Shown one piece after another: positions 46,501 through 58,111 of a stretch of DNA of 64,000 nucleotides. The position numbers and the translations under genes were made by a program. Numbering within the stretch: the first letter of the stretch is position 1; every line of letters begins with the position of its first letter. The stretch is from positions 620,001 through 684,000 of the forward strand of contig JAWPGT010000001.1 of NCBI GenBank assembly GCA_034638255.1. The letters run 5' to 3'. The notes beneath the pieces are model-generated. The model saw only the letters and a program-made list of their open reading frames with translations. It made no database searches and was not told the origin of the DNA. Source of the stretch: Coprinus comatus. Lineage: Eukaryota; Basidiomycota; Agaricomycetes; Agaricales; Agaricaceae.

Positions 46501-49500
46501 CCCCAATCCAACGAAGGCAACAGGGGAGCCAGTTGGACAGGCCCATGTTCGTATGACAAAAGAACAGGTACTTTTACACGGTTTCTGTCTAATGGAGAGT
46601 GACTTACCCAGCGCTAGTTCAAAGGCTCATTCGATGGTTTTAAGTTGATTCTTATTGGCGATATGCACGAACAACCCATGTTATACTTGAAAGTTAAACC
46701 ATTTATTTTAGGCGCCAGGGAATGGTCTGCCGATGTAGGGTTTCGTATTAGATACGACCCTTTCCTATTGACTCATACTTTGTTTCAGCTGCATGCTAGT
46801 GTCACAATGGCCATTCAGATCACATTCTGGAATTTGATTAATTCTCACTGGGAACCGCGTAAGTTTATATATAAGACCTGCTTCTTAGTCTGCGTTATTC
46901 AATTCTAATGCTAGTAATTGACCCTTGGACATTCACTGCAACTGTGATTAACTTCCTCTCATATTGATGTCTTTTGTGCTTACTGTTTGATAGGCCACTA
47001 GAGATGGCCCTGAAGGCGCCCTAAACCTAGTGTTGTCTGCTCGAGAACGACTAGATATCAACCTTACCGCCTCATTTGCTGAGGTGGCTACCACTACGGT
47101 GAATACTTGGAACAGAGAAGGTCGCAAAGTCTTGCAAAAGGCCCGAGGAACCTATGCACCCTACCGCATTCGAAACCAGACTGGAAGTACCCTGAACGTG
47201 TGGTCCGAAGTTAATAATGCGTTAAACCCGAGAGAAATTGAAGCCACTCAAATACAAAATAATCAAATAATTGATTGGCGGTTTGATGATTGGAAAACTA
47301 CTCGAGAGGTAGATCTATCTCACAACCTCACATAGCTGCATTCTTACATCGTTGATTTTCAGCATTACACTTCCACGGCGGAGCACAACATTGGCATACA
47401 GTTTGTGGGAAAATCTTGGGAACAGATACGTGGAATACCTGTTGACCGTGAAGGCGAACATGTATATTTGCTTCGCCCTCAAACAGGTAAATACCCGGAG
47501 AGGCTTTTGTGCGAAATCAAAGTAGTTGAAAATACGAAGATCATTACCATTCGATCGATTTACAAGATCGAAAACCTTACCTTGTACCCTTTAGAACTGT
47601 TGTTGGTTGATGAAGTTGGAGTACCTATATCGTCACTAGAGAAGATAGCTCCTGGACAGGCGTATTCGTTACCAATCGAAGCTGTGGTCAAAAATCGGAT
47701 ACGTGTTCAACCTGATCGTGAGTTTTCTGTTTGTATTTAAAACTCACTATTCAGCAAGCGTGATTCGCAGAGGGATTTGGATATAAATGGAGTCCATTGA
47801 TTCGCTATGATGATCTCTTGGCGAGAAAAGGTTTCACGATCAAATGTCCACACTCTGATCCCCAAGAGGCTGCCTTCAGGTTCCAAGCTTGGGTACAGAC
47901 AGATTCTAGCAATGAGAAGAGTTCCCGGTATGAATTACTTTTTAATGTCTGGCGGAATACACTTATGGTTTTGTCTAGATCAGTGAAGATTGTACTCAAA
48001 CTTCGTGCACCCCTTGAACTGGAAAATCTTTTACCTTATAATCTTGAATATCGTATCTATGACAAGAACACTGATCAAAACTGGCGAAGCTATTTGAGGA
48101 AGGGAGGAGTAATGCCGATTCACTCTGTGGAATTAGGACACTTTGTGCTTTTAACTGTGACAATCCAAGATACAGGTAGTAATTATCTTAAATCATATCC
48201 TTCCCGTTAAGCTATAATTGACAGCAATTATTCATAGTATTCAAGTCAAGCGATTTTGGTATTATAAGTACCGACGGCCACTCGGAATTTGATATTGAAC
48301 ATTCCCTTACTCTCCGTGACCAACAAAATCGAAAATTAGAGCTTAAGCTTAATTACATGTAAGTTTGATAACGTTTGACAAGTAATCACACACTGATGCA
48401 TTTACCTGGGAATTTAGACGATATCCGGACTCAGGGGGAGCATTCAAAGTTCAAATATACAGCCCTTATATTGTTTTGAATAAAACGCAACTTCCGTTCT
48501 ATGTCAAAACACGGTCTGCCCGCTCAGGCTCCCACGATGCTGCTGGCGATACCCGTCCAGGTAGGATTTTTAAATAAGGTGTATAGTTACACATGAATTA
48601 ATTGTTACAAGATATCTTGGCTCGCCCATTACCTTACCGTAAGTTACTCAGCTTCCTCTATTATCACCTAGTTGTAACCGAATTACAGTCCTTTCGCATC
48701 TGCAGGAAGGAAATGAATTTTGTTTCAGGTTAGCAGACTCCTCATGGTCCAAGGTTTGTTTGCTTGTTTGGACAATTCGCATCTATGATTAATGGTTTCC
48801 AATTGGATGCGTAGTCTGTCTCCTTTGAGGCTCTTTCAGCTGAAAGTGAACTTGTCTTGCCATCTATGAAGCAGAAAGGAGAAGAACTGTACCTTGGTCT
48901 CTCTTGGAACGAGGGTTCTGGGAAATACAAACTCACCAAACTCATAACAGTCACACCGCGTTTCTTAATCAAGAACATATTGGATGAACCGATAACATTC
49001 AGAGAACACGGAGGAATCCTCCGTGACCGTCATATACTTGAATCAGGAGAACGTCAAGCCTTCATGTCGTTCCGGAAAGGGTCTGAGAAGCTCCTCACTA
49101 TTGCGTTTCCTGGTCTGGATACACATTGGTAAGTACATGGTTATTTCGTCCTGACATTCTTTTACGGTGAACACAAATAGGTCACCACCAATCAACATCG
49201 AGGATATCGGGACTATTAACTTGCGCCTCAGACGGCCAGGTCTGGACAATCATAATTTTCTCCTGTCGAAGTCGAGATACAAATTGAGGGGTCTACTATT
49301 TTCGTCATGATATCCCCTGCAAACAAAGGTTGGCCATTTGGGATAGAGAACTTCAGTGATTATCTCGTCTCAATTACTCAAAGGGTAAACATATAAATTT
49401 GCTTTATACCGGACATTGGCTAATTGATAATTAGGATCCAGAGGATCAGGTAGTACATTCTAGGGAAGACCAGGTTTACACATTACAACCTCACACAACA

Positions 49501-52214
49501 ATGGACTACGCCTGGGATTATCCTGCGGCAAGAGACAAAAAGCTGGTCTTAAATATACTGGGTAATAGGAGGCTGGTTGATATCATGGAAATTGGAAACT
49601 TGATGCCATTCAAATTCTCAGTGAGATCTCAAATACTTATAAAATCCCGTATTCGGTAGCTAACTTTTTGTGTAGATCAATCAGCAATCCAGGGTTGTGT
49701 CGCTTGACGTTAGAGCGGATGGTTACAAACAAATTCTCCGTATCAACAAGTATATTGCTGAGGAGAGCTTGTACAAACCTAGGTTCAGAAGTGGTTCCTT
49801 GTCACGCCAAGATACTATTTCGAGTGCAGATGCATTTGAAGCTGTTGCTACTCAAGTGAAGACCTCATTAACCTGCGTCATTGATTTGGGTGGTATAGGC
49901 TTGTCCCTAGTGAACAAGAAGATGGTGGAAGTGATATATGCTACATTTGACAATCTTAAGTTCGAATATACAGATAGCACCACAGCCCAAGCAATCAATT
50001 TATCTTGTGGCCATATGCAAATTGATAACCAACTGCATGATGCTCTGTATCCCGTAATTCTCCAACCAACTCCTATTCCCAAAGATGTAAACGGTGTTGG
50101 TGTCTTGCCTACTGTACAGGTATCCACCATTTGGCTCAAAGATCAAGGTATGTATTCGCTTAACCCTACATTTTCCATACAATCTAACTATCAACAGAAC
50201 ATGGTGTATTATTTGTCAAATACTTGTCAATATTATTACAAGCCCTCACCATCGAGGCCGATGAGGATTTGATGTTCGCGTTATACGATCTTTCGCAGAT
50301 ATCTGGAGCATCGTGGGATGATCCATCAAAGGAGTATGTTCTATTTATCTCCTCTACTTTCACTCTTCCCATAAGTTAACATAACATATAGTGTCTTGAT
50401 ACAAGACGCAGAAACAATCTTAGAGCCCACAAATACATCAATTGGGCAAGATATCTATTTCGAGGTTTTAGAACTACAACCCATTCAATTGGCCTTGTCT
50501 TTCATGAGGACTGAAAGGGTCAACAGTGAAGAAAAGTTGGTCTATCATATTTACTCCAGGGATATCTCTAATCTCACACATAGGTTGAATCTCCAAAATC
50601 CATTGGCTGTGGTGGTCAATGCTCTCACTATGACACTTGGGAACATCAATGACGCCCCACTTGAGATGAATGCACTTGCAATCAAGGACATGCGATTAAC
50701 CTTACCAGAACTACGGAGTCGGATACTTTTTCACTACCGCCAGGAAATTCTTCGGCAGCTTTATCGTATATTGGGCTCTGCCGATTTTATTGGCAATCCA
50801 GTTGGATTATTCACAAATGTCAGCTCGGGGGTAGCTGATATCTTTTACGAGCCATTCCAAGGGATTATCATGCATGGAAATAGGGAACTAGGTATAGGAT
50901 TAGCTAAAGTGCGTTGTTTCCTTCTTTCCTCCTGATTTTTACATAATTTCTTTTAGGGTGCTGCCAGTTTTGTGAAGAAAACTGTGTTCGGTGTTAGTGA
51001 TAGTTTTACAAAATTCACAAGCAGTGTGGGTAAAGGTAAGTATCTTGCATACTTATGCTGTAAACAACCAAAATCTCATCCAAACGCAGGGCTGTCAGCT
51101 GCTACGTTTGATTCGGAATATCAAGCCAGAAGAAGAATGACGCAGAGACGGAATAAACCTCGCCATGCAATGTAAGTGGAGCTACAGAACAAGATTTCTA
51201 CTGCACACTATCTGACACCTTTGCTTCTTCTATAGTTATGGAGTGGCTGCCGGAGGAGAAGCATTTGCAAGTAGTGTCACAAGCGCTATGGAAGGTGTCT
51301 TGGTCGGTTTCAATTTTTCATTTTACTTTTATATGGACTTATATGGTACTCTGGTTGGTAGATGAAACCACTTGAAGGTGCTGAATCGGAAGGCGCATTT
51401 GGTTTTTTCAAAGGAGTTGGAAAAGGATTAGTTGGGTCTGTTTTTAGTTTTGTATTGCCTAAGAGTGAGAGGTTGCAACTGATATAATTTGAACAGTGCT
51501 GTAACCAAACCGGTTGTAGGAGTATTTGACCTTGCTTCGAATGTATCTGAAGGTGAGTGTCGTGTCTATGTTTGTATTTGAACATGAACTCAATATTAAT
51601 TTACCAGGGATAAGAAATACAACAACAGTATTTGACAATCCAGAGAGGGATCGCATCCGATTGGTAAGTTTTGAGCATCCTTTCTCACAGTGTTTTCAGT
51701 AGCTCATTCAACCTCCAGCCGCGTTTAATCCCAGCGGATGATGTCCTCCGAGTAAGTTGTCTTTCTTGAATGCTCACCATGCTCAATGCTCATTTTTGAG
51801 CACAGCCTTACTCTGCAAGAGAAGCTATGGGCCAATATTGGATGAAAGACCTCAGCAACGGTACATACAGAAACGAGACTTACGTTGCTCATATTAGTAA
51901 GTCCTTTCTGTTCATATATGCAGAAGAGTTAACGATTGTATCTAGACTCTCCTGGAGGTGACAATGTGATCCTTTTGACACACACGCGCGTGCTCTCCTT
52001 TTGGTCAAAGAGACTTCGACTGGATTGGGAACTACCATTCAGTCAAATCCAGGGGGTCACTGTCGAGGATACAGGTATACGATTTTCCCATAAAGGTGCT
52101 AAAGGGCCTGATAGGTTTGCTTTTATCCCGGACAAGAAGTCGCAGTCTTGGTTCTTCGAACAAATTGCAGCAGTCGTGAAAACTTACAATGCAAGAAAAC
52201 GAATGGATATTTAA
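40597..52214 (+). CDS. VPS13: VPS13 bridge-like lipid transfer protein
   Basis: Giant rod-shaped protein that moves phospholipids in bulk at membrane contact sites (ER, mitochondria, vacuole, prospore membrane). The start [13 protein letters not shown] is spliced to [17 protein letters not shown]. The chorein motif follows: [19 protein letters not shown] and [20 protein letters not shown]. Extended chorein/RBG repeats run to about 46900. The VAB region (about 47000-49700) carries repeated IRNQTG/[11 protein letters not shown] blocks. The APT1-like part reads [20 protein letters not shown]. The C-terminal amphipathic helices ([19 protein letters not shown]) and PH-like end ([15 protein letters not shown]) close the protein. 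More than 25 introns were bridged, including a 27-nt exon at about 48611. One intron (41323-41373) seems to use a GC donor. Near 49264 the frame shifts unless a 32-nt intron exists. Confidence 0.95.
49240..49310 (+). other. Frame disruption in VPS13
   Basis: The upstream frame ([15 protein letters not shown]) runs into TGA at 49308-49310. The conserved continuation [17 protein letters not shown] is in the next frame from 49265. It can be explained by one missing base near 49264 or by a 32-nt GT-AG intron at 49240-49271. Confidence 0.6.
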
Positions 52215-52386
52215 TGAATGGTTGTGAACTTGTAATAATAGTATTGAAATACGAAACCTACACAGATGAATCAAAATTGATGGTCATAGTTAAATAAGGC
52301 ATTAGTATTCTAAGTTGCCAGTCCAGGGGAAAACTAAGTACGAGGGCAATTATAGACAAGAAATTGAACTGACTAGGGATGAGAAA

Positions 52387-55300
52387 TCAATCACAAGTTT
52401 GGGGGGTATCCGCAGATTCATTGAAATCACCGGGAATTTTGGTAACGGACTGTTTGTTAACAGTTGCACGAAGAAATTGAAGGTCAGCGTCCTTCGAAGT
52501 TATGGTGAGATCCTCATCAGATTCTCCATAACTATGGCGGGGACTCGTGGAGTACGCGCTTTGGAAATCGGTATCTGACTCATCTGTTCCAGGGGTCAGG
52601 GCGACGGTCGTAGATGTAGTGTGTTCCGGAACTAGATTTTGAGTGGCATGTAGAGAATGTGACGATGAGGTTCTGGAGTCAAGCAAGTTCTTGTGTGTCG
52701 GCGCTTTATTCTCAACTTGGGTTCGTGGTGTCAGGGTATGAGTCGTTGTTGAAGCGGTGCCATCATCGGTCGCAGTAGTATTGCCATTAGTATGCGTCGA
52801 AGAGGTAGTACCGCTCCGTCGCCTGGTCTTTGTGTTGATCCCCGGAGGCCTCTTGTGATGTTTCTTTTTGGGTAATGACCGAGCGCTGGCGGACTCTGAC
52901 AGATCATCTTCGCTCTCTCCAATGCCTCCTGGAACGCGTCGCTTTCCGCTGCGGCGTTCATTTGCCAGAGCAGATTCAAGCTTCGAAACGTTTCAACACA
53001 GCGAAGAAAAATATTTAATTAATGACATTACCTTCTGTTGGATCTCGAAGACTTTCTGAGCAATCTTGTCGCTCTTCAAACTGATACCTTCATCAACCGC
53101 ATTCATACCATCTTGCTGAAACTCGACTTCGGAAGCAGAGAACCGTTTTTTTCTTGGAGGAGAAGAATCTTGTTCATTTTCTTCAGCAACTTGTTCCTTT
53201 TCCTCGTGCGATGAACTCTCAAATTCTTGGTCCTCTTCGCATTTTTCGGCTAGGGTGGAGTCTGTAGCAAACGATCGGAAAGGCTTCTTCACTGCATCGC
53301 TTGTTTTCCTGGAACGAAGACCAGAAGCAGAGGAGAGTCTGCTCGGTGGTCTTGAGCTAGCATAATCGGAGTCGTCCAAGTCTACTACCATAGACGCTAA
53401 AGCACGTTCAATTTGAGCCTCTACTTCTGCTACCATCTCAGCACGCTCGATTTCCATTTTCTCCATCGTTTCTTGCATCTTGGCAAGTTCAATGATTGCA
53501 TCATGATGTGCGTTTTCAGTTTCGCGTAATTCTAGACGAGTGTGAGTGAAGTCTCGCGAAGTGAAAAAGAAAGACATACGGGCTTGCAACTTCGCTTTTT
53601 CAGCTGCAGTCAAGGTGACAAGGCCCGAAAGTCGTTTGGTCTCCCGTTGTTCTTTATTAATCTTAGCACGGAGTCCGTTCGCCTCTGCACTCAACTTCTC
53701 TGCATATTGTTCAAAGGTCACGAATTTGTCCCGCCAAAGATCGGACTCGGTCATGAGGAAGTTTAACCTCCTGGAAAGCCGGCCAATCTTGGTCTCTAAA
53801 TCATCTCTGGCGTCCACAAATGCAGTCGCACGCTTTCGTATGGAGTGTTGAATCATTTGCTCGGCAGCGGTCAGCTGAGGAGGACGCCGCGGCTGCCGCA
53901 ACATGCTGATGCGTTTAAGAAGAGAAGGCTTTTTGAACTGAAAAGTGAATCAATATCAATTCAAACACATTTATGAAACTCTTAACCTTATCCTGGAGCA
54001 CGGAATCAAAGGCCTGGATGATGCGGGTGGAATGCCACCAGTCTGGGGGTTTGATTTGGTCAGCTACGGCAGCTGAAGACGCTCCTCGCTTGGCTTGTAT
54101 TTTGCATATAGGCCTAAAACGGCCAGCGGGGAAAGCTTCCTTAAACTCGCTTTAGAAAGGAACTAAATCAGAAATGGAAGCATGTATTGAACTGGAACTG
54201 ACCTTGGGATGGAATGATCGGGATGATAATGTCCTTCAAATGCTGCCAAAAGTCGTTGTCTGTACTTGTCACGCTGTTGCTTTTGCGAAACGAAACCCGT
54301 TGGTGGTGAAGGACAACTCCTGTTTCCAGTTTAGTGGAAAACCTAGGGATATGAACCAACGACATACAAATAATTAATGTCTCTATTTTTATGGTCAGAA
54401 TGGAGCGATATATGATTATAAATGTACTCACAAATCACAAATACAAACTTCAGGTGCGGGTCGTACACTATATCTCGCTTCAGTAGCAAGACCAAGAATC
54501 CAAGGACCAGGGTCGTCGATGTAAATCTTGGCGTCACGAGAATGTACTGCAGGAAGAGCAATGCCATCCCAACCTCGTAACTCAAGAAGATATCTAATAG
54601 TATTAACAGCAATCTAGTGAAAGCGCTTAATACTCAAGTGCAAAATTATTGGCCAAGTTACTTACCCCCAGCATAGCTGGATATCTTGAGAAAAAAAGAA
54701 TGCGACCGGTAGGTGCAAGAGCGATCTATGCATGATGTTCGAGGTGAGCACAAAGGTATGCCAAAGTTATAATGCCCCACCTCGCATATAGTCAAGATAT
54801 TGTCAATATTGAGACATTTGAAGAGAGGCCACATGGTGAAATTGATGTCAACAAGCCCACGACCAAAATCAAGCCCTCCAGGGAATCGAGCAATGACTTC
54901 AAGGCTAGCCTCACCATCATTTTTTGGGCTGGCGTCAAGCTTGATTAAATCACCAGCCCGAGGAGCAGGATGGGCCAGAATCTTTGAAATCTGAAGAGTA
55001 TGTGATTGCACGTCCTTTGAAAACCTTGCCCAAGACAAAGTCAAATAATCTCTCATGAGATCATAAACGGGATGTCGAGACACCAATGCTAACAAATGTC
55101 AATACTACCGACATGCAGACAAAAAAACATAATTTCTTACTGAGAGCATATGGCAACCAAAAAACAGTGTCACCAGGAAGAAATAGTGTACTTTCACCAG
55201 GGCCATGTCCAACGGTACTGGCCACTTCGAAGTCACTTTCACTAATTCCTCCATCCCCTTCGGTTTCTGCATCGGTTTCTGCATCACCCCAGGGACCACG

Positions 55301-56606
55301 AGCGCTTTTCTTGGCATGTTTACGGGCCTGGATAGTGGGATCCTGACCGTCGCTCACGTTGCCCGACGCATCGGCACGCAAGCTCTTCAAACGTGATGCA
55401 ACTAGTGATTGAGCGGATTCCTTCCTAGACCGTCCAGCTTCCAATGTGCGTCGAATAGCGTTGCTACGTTCAGCATCTGCATGGGACCAGACTGTTAGGC
55501 ACACGCCATGATAAGTTACAATATTGCTTGGAGTTTGTACAACGTTAGTAGCATTAGTTGTTCCAGCAGCTCCATGGGAACCGTGTCCAATGAGGCTCGG
55601 AGGACCTAAGTATGCAGATGAAGGACGTGCGAATGGATCGTCTGAATATGGGTATACAAAATTAGCTGCAGAAGACCGATTATCTGCTGCTGACAAGGCA
55701 GAAGCTCTCAAAAGATCTCCGGAAGGGGTGGGAGCTAAGGGCGTATTAGGTGCGGGTAAAGTGAAAGTGAAAGTATGTATGGTAGAAGCGGGCTGTAGAG
55801 TGGAAGCAATAACTTCGACTTCCCGAGTAAACGACAGCTAATTGAGGGAATGAGAAGGGGATCGAGCATGTGTATGATACCTCAAACTTACTTTGAGTGC
55901 CTTTGAGAGCATCTTCCCCACTTCTTGTTTGCTCAGAGCACCAGCGCCTTTAGTGACTTCTTCGCCCTTGCCTCGCTTTTTCTTCTTTCCTCCCCCAGCA
56001 CCCGGACTGACAGTGCTGCCAAGAACTTCGGGTCTCCACCAGCGATTGACGGCACCCTCGCTGTGATGGAGACCGAGGACTGAGTCCGGGTCTGCGAGTG
56101 TCCATGTATGCGGGGACTTTGGCAAGCCTGAAACAACGTAGAGAGAAGTGAGAGGAAGAGTTGGGGTATGAGTACCAAGGGGAGTAGCCTCGCGTGCAGA
56201 ACGCGTTGAGACGATGGAATTTCGAGCAGAGGCCGGAATTGGTTCCATGCTTCTACGATGCTTAATGCCCAGGATGCGAGATGCCTTGTCTGTACGCTGA
56301 GCAAGAGAACTCAAGGCAGTAGTGGGAGGAGGAGAAGGAACAGTGATGTAGTCTAGTTCATCCGCAAGGGCAGGGTCGAGTGAGGGTGCGGAAGTGACAG
56401 TGGAGGGAGGAGAATAAGGTCGATTCTCGACGGTAACTTTACTGATGATCACAGAAGCTTTCGTCTCTATTTTCGACCTGAACCGGCCTTGTTCGTTGAC
56501 ATTCAGGTTCTGCTCAGAAGCAGTCGGTTTCAAAACGCGGTTGCTGGGAACGGGACTTGCAGCAACCGCGGTTGCGGGAAGAGCAGGATGACGGTACAAC
56601 GCCATC
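52387..56606 (-). CDS. DENN-domain protein (putative Rab GEF)
   Basis: Likely guanine-nucleotide exchange factor for a Rab GTPase. ATG 56606 starts MALYRHPALPATAVAA, and a disordered Ser/Pro-rich N-terminus follows. The uDENN part reads ASTIHTFTFTLPAPN and YHGVCLTVWSHADAERSNA. The core cDENN is HPVYDLMRDYLTLSWARFSK, SLEVIARFPGGLDFGRGLVD and FTMWPLFKCLNIDNILTICE (about 54780-55060). The dDENN region carries GWDGIALPAVHSRDAKIYID-type sequence near 54500-54600. A long coiled coil follows (about 53000-53900: TKIGRLSRRLNFLMTESDLW), then an acidic Ser-rich tail ending TPQTCD. Frames in the last two exons fit only if the intron near 52990-53030 is removed. It converges with VPS13. Confidence 0.86.
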
Positions 56607-58111
56607 AGCACACCCTTGACGCGTGATATTTAGAAGGGAATAAGCAAAGAGTGTGTAGAGCCAACCTATACAGGTGCCAGAGAGTGTGGTGGGGAAAGGA
56701 AGAAAATTACAGGACCACAGGCATGAGGGACAAGTCATTTGTACGGCATAACCACATAAAACATACTCTCAGGGGCCACTCATCATTTCCCTTATCTTGT
56801 CCCTTTTCCTCCACCCCACATAGTATCCCGCACACAAACCTTTTTTCATCTCCTCTGTACGCTATCCCGCGCGTTTAACACTTAAAACAATAAGCAATGC
56901 TGGAAAATAGCTGTTTTCCCCATTCTCTTACTCATGAGAATATATATCACGTGCAGGTAGAGATGGCAACAGAAAGCGCCACCAGATCTAGGTAGTACCC
57001 AGGGAGTGCACCGGAGCTTTCCGGTGAGGAAGGCCCCTCAAGATCAATCAAATCTCCGAGGTCCTGCCTGATGGCACTCAGAAAGGAAATCCCTGAACTA
57101 GGACTTCGAAAACCCACATCCATCAAAGAAAGATCATTGATCAGTGCAGTTCACCGTATAATGGTCTCTGGATGGTTTCATCATTAGAATGCCTATTACA
57201 ATCCTCTCCCTACCTTCTCCTCTGTCAATGTCCTCTGAACTCAAATACACAGTGCTTTAACCCCTGAGTGAGATCACCATTACAATTGACAATAATGTAT
57301 CCTATTATATCATATCATATTTCCATCGGAATTATAATGAAGACCTAAATATATAGGTCCGATTTCTGCTGAAATTTGTTCATCACCTGGATCTGGCCTC
57401 GTCGTGGAGTCCTTTTTTGTCCAGCAAAAAAATCTAGCTTCACGGCAAAAAGGTTCAAGTTTGTCCGGATTGGGGACATAGCCTCCATAGGGATATTCAG
57501 GGGGTCCTTATGTATTAACTACTTTTGTACAGACGCCAATTTGGGAGTTGAACAAATTCAAGGTTCCCAAAAAGGAAATACCCCCATATCAGCTTATCTA
57601 GTTTCAAAAATGCCTTGAAGACGACACAGAGAACAGCTTGAGATTAATTTTCTTAGAGAAAGTCACAAATTCAGATGGAGGAGGGGGTTTCAGGCAGTGG
57701 AAAATGCCCCTCAGTCTCAACCAGCCATTCGAAAATGTGAACATCAGACAAATTACAATCCGTTGGATGAGGCATATTGAGGGCTCAGTGCAAAAGATAC
57801 TGGGCTGATGTCAAACAATTTAGTTCTTGAAAACATAGGTCTCATTGTCGCACTCCAGAGCCTTTGGCTCATTTAATGGACCAGAAGATCTTATCTTATC
57901 TATATTTATTACGTAATTACGCCAATTGCATAATTTTCAAAAATAATAACTTGCTGAATATTGAATATTTTTGAAAACCCTCTGGTAGAAGTACTTAGTT
58001 TGTTGAAAGGACCATTTTTACCAGAGCAATAAGGAAAATATGTCTTTTAGTGTAATATAAATTTGAGATGAAAACTGCATGCCCTATTGGCAAAACAAAT
58101 ATTATGCATAA
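56607..58111. other. 1.5-kb AT-rich intergenic region without a recognised gene
   Basis: It lies between the DENN start and the NIPA stop. The first 250 nt are probably the DENN promoter, with ACGCGT at 56620-56625. The remainder has repeated TATATCATATCATATTT-like low-complexity DNA near 57305 and a GATAAGAT/ATCTTATC cluster near 57895. The 80-codon plus-strand frame at 57376-57618 has no domain. No transposase, reverse transcriptase, long terminal repeat or target-site duplication was seen, though an eroded element cannot be excluded. Confidence 0.45.
57934..57977. repeat. Perfect 12-bp inverted repeat
   Basis: TTTTCAAAAATA (57934-57945) pairs perfectly with TATTTTTGAAAA (57966-57977) around a 20-nt loop. 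It is AT-rich and lies in the gene-poor gap. It may be the remnant of a small inverted-repeat element or simply a cruciform-prone sequence. Confidence 0.6.

Noticed and set aside
56620..56625. ACGCGT just upstream of the DENN gene as a cell-cycle box
   Set aside because: Single six-base match, 14 nt from the ATG; several such matches are expected by chance in 64 kb.
57001..57130. Possible tRNA or transposon end in the gap after the DENN gene
   Set aside because: No T-loop consensus, cloverleaf, terminal repeats or target-site duplication could be found.
57376..57618. 80-codon plus-strand frame in the 1.5-kb gap
   Set aside because: No recognisable domain or supporting splice pattern; the composition matches the flanking AT-rich DNA.
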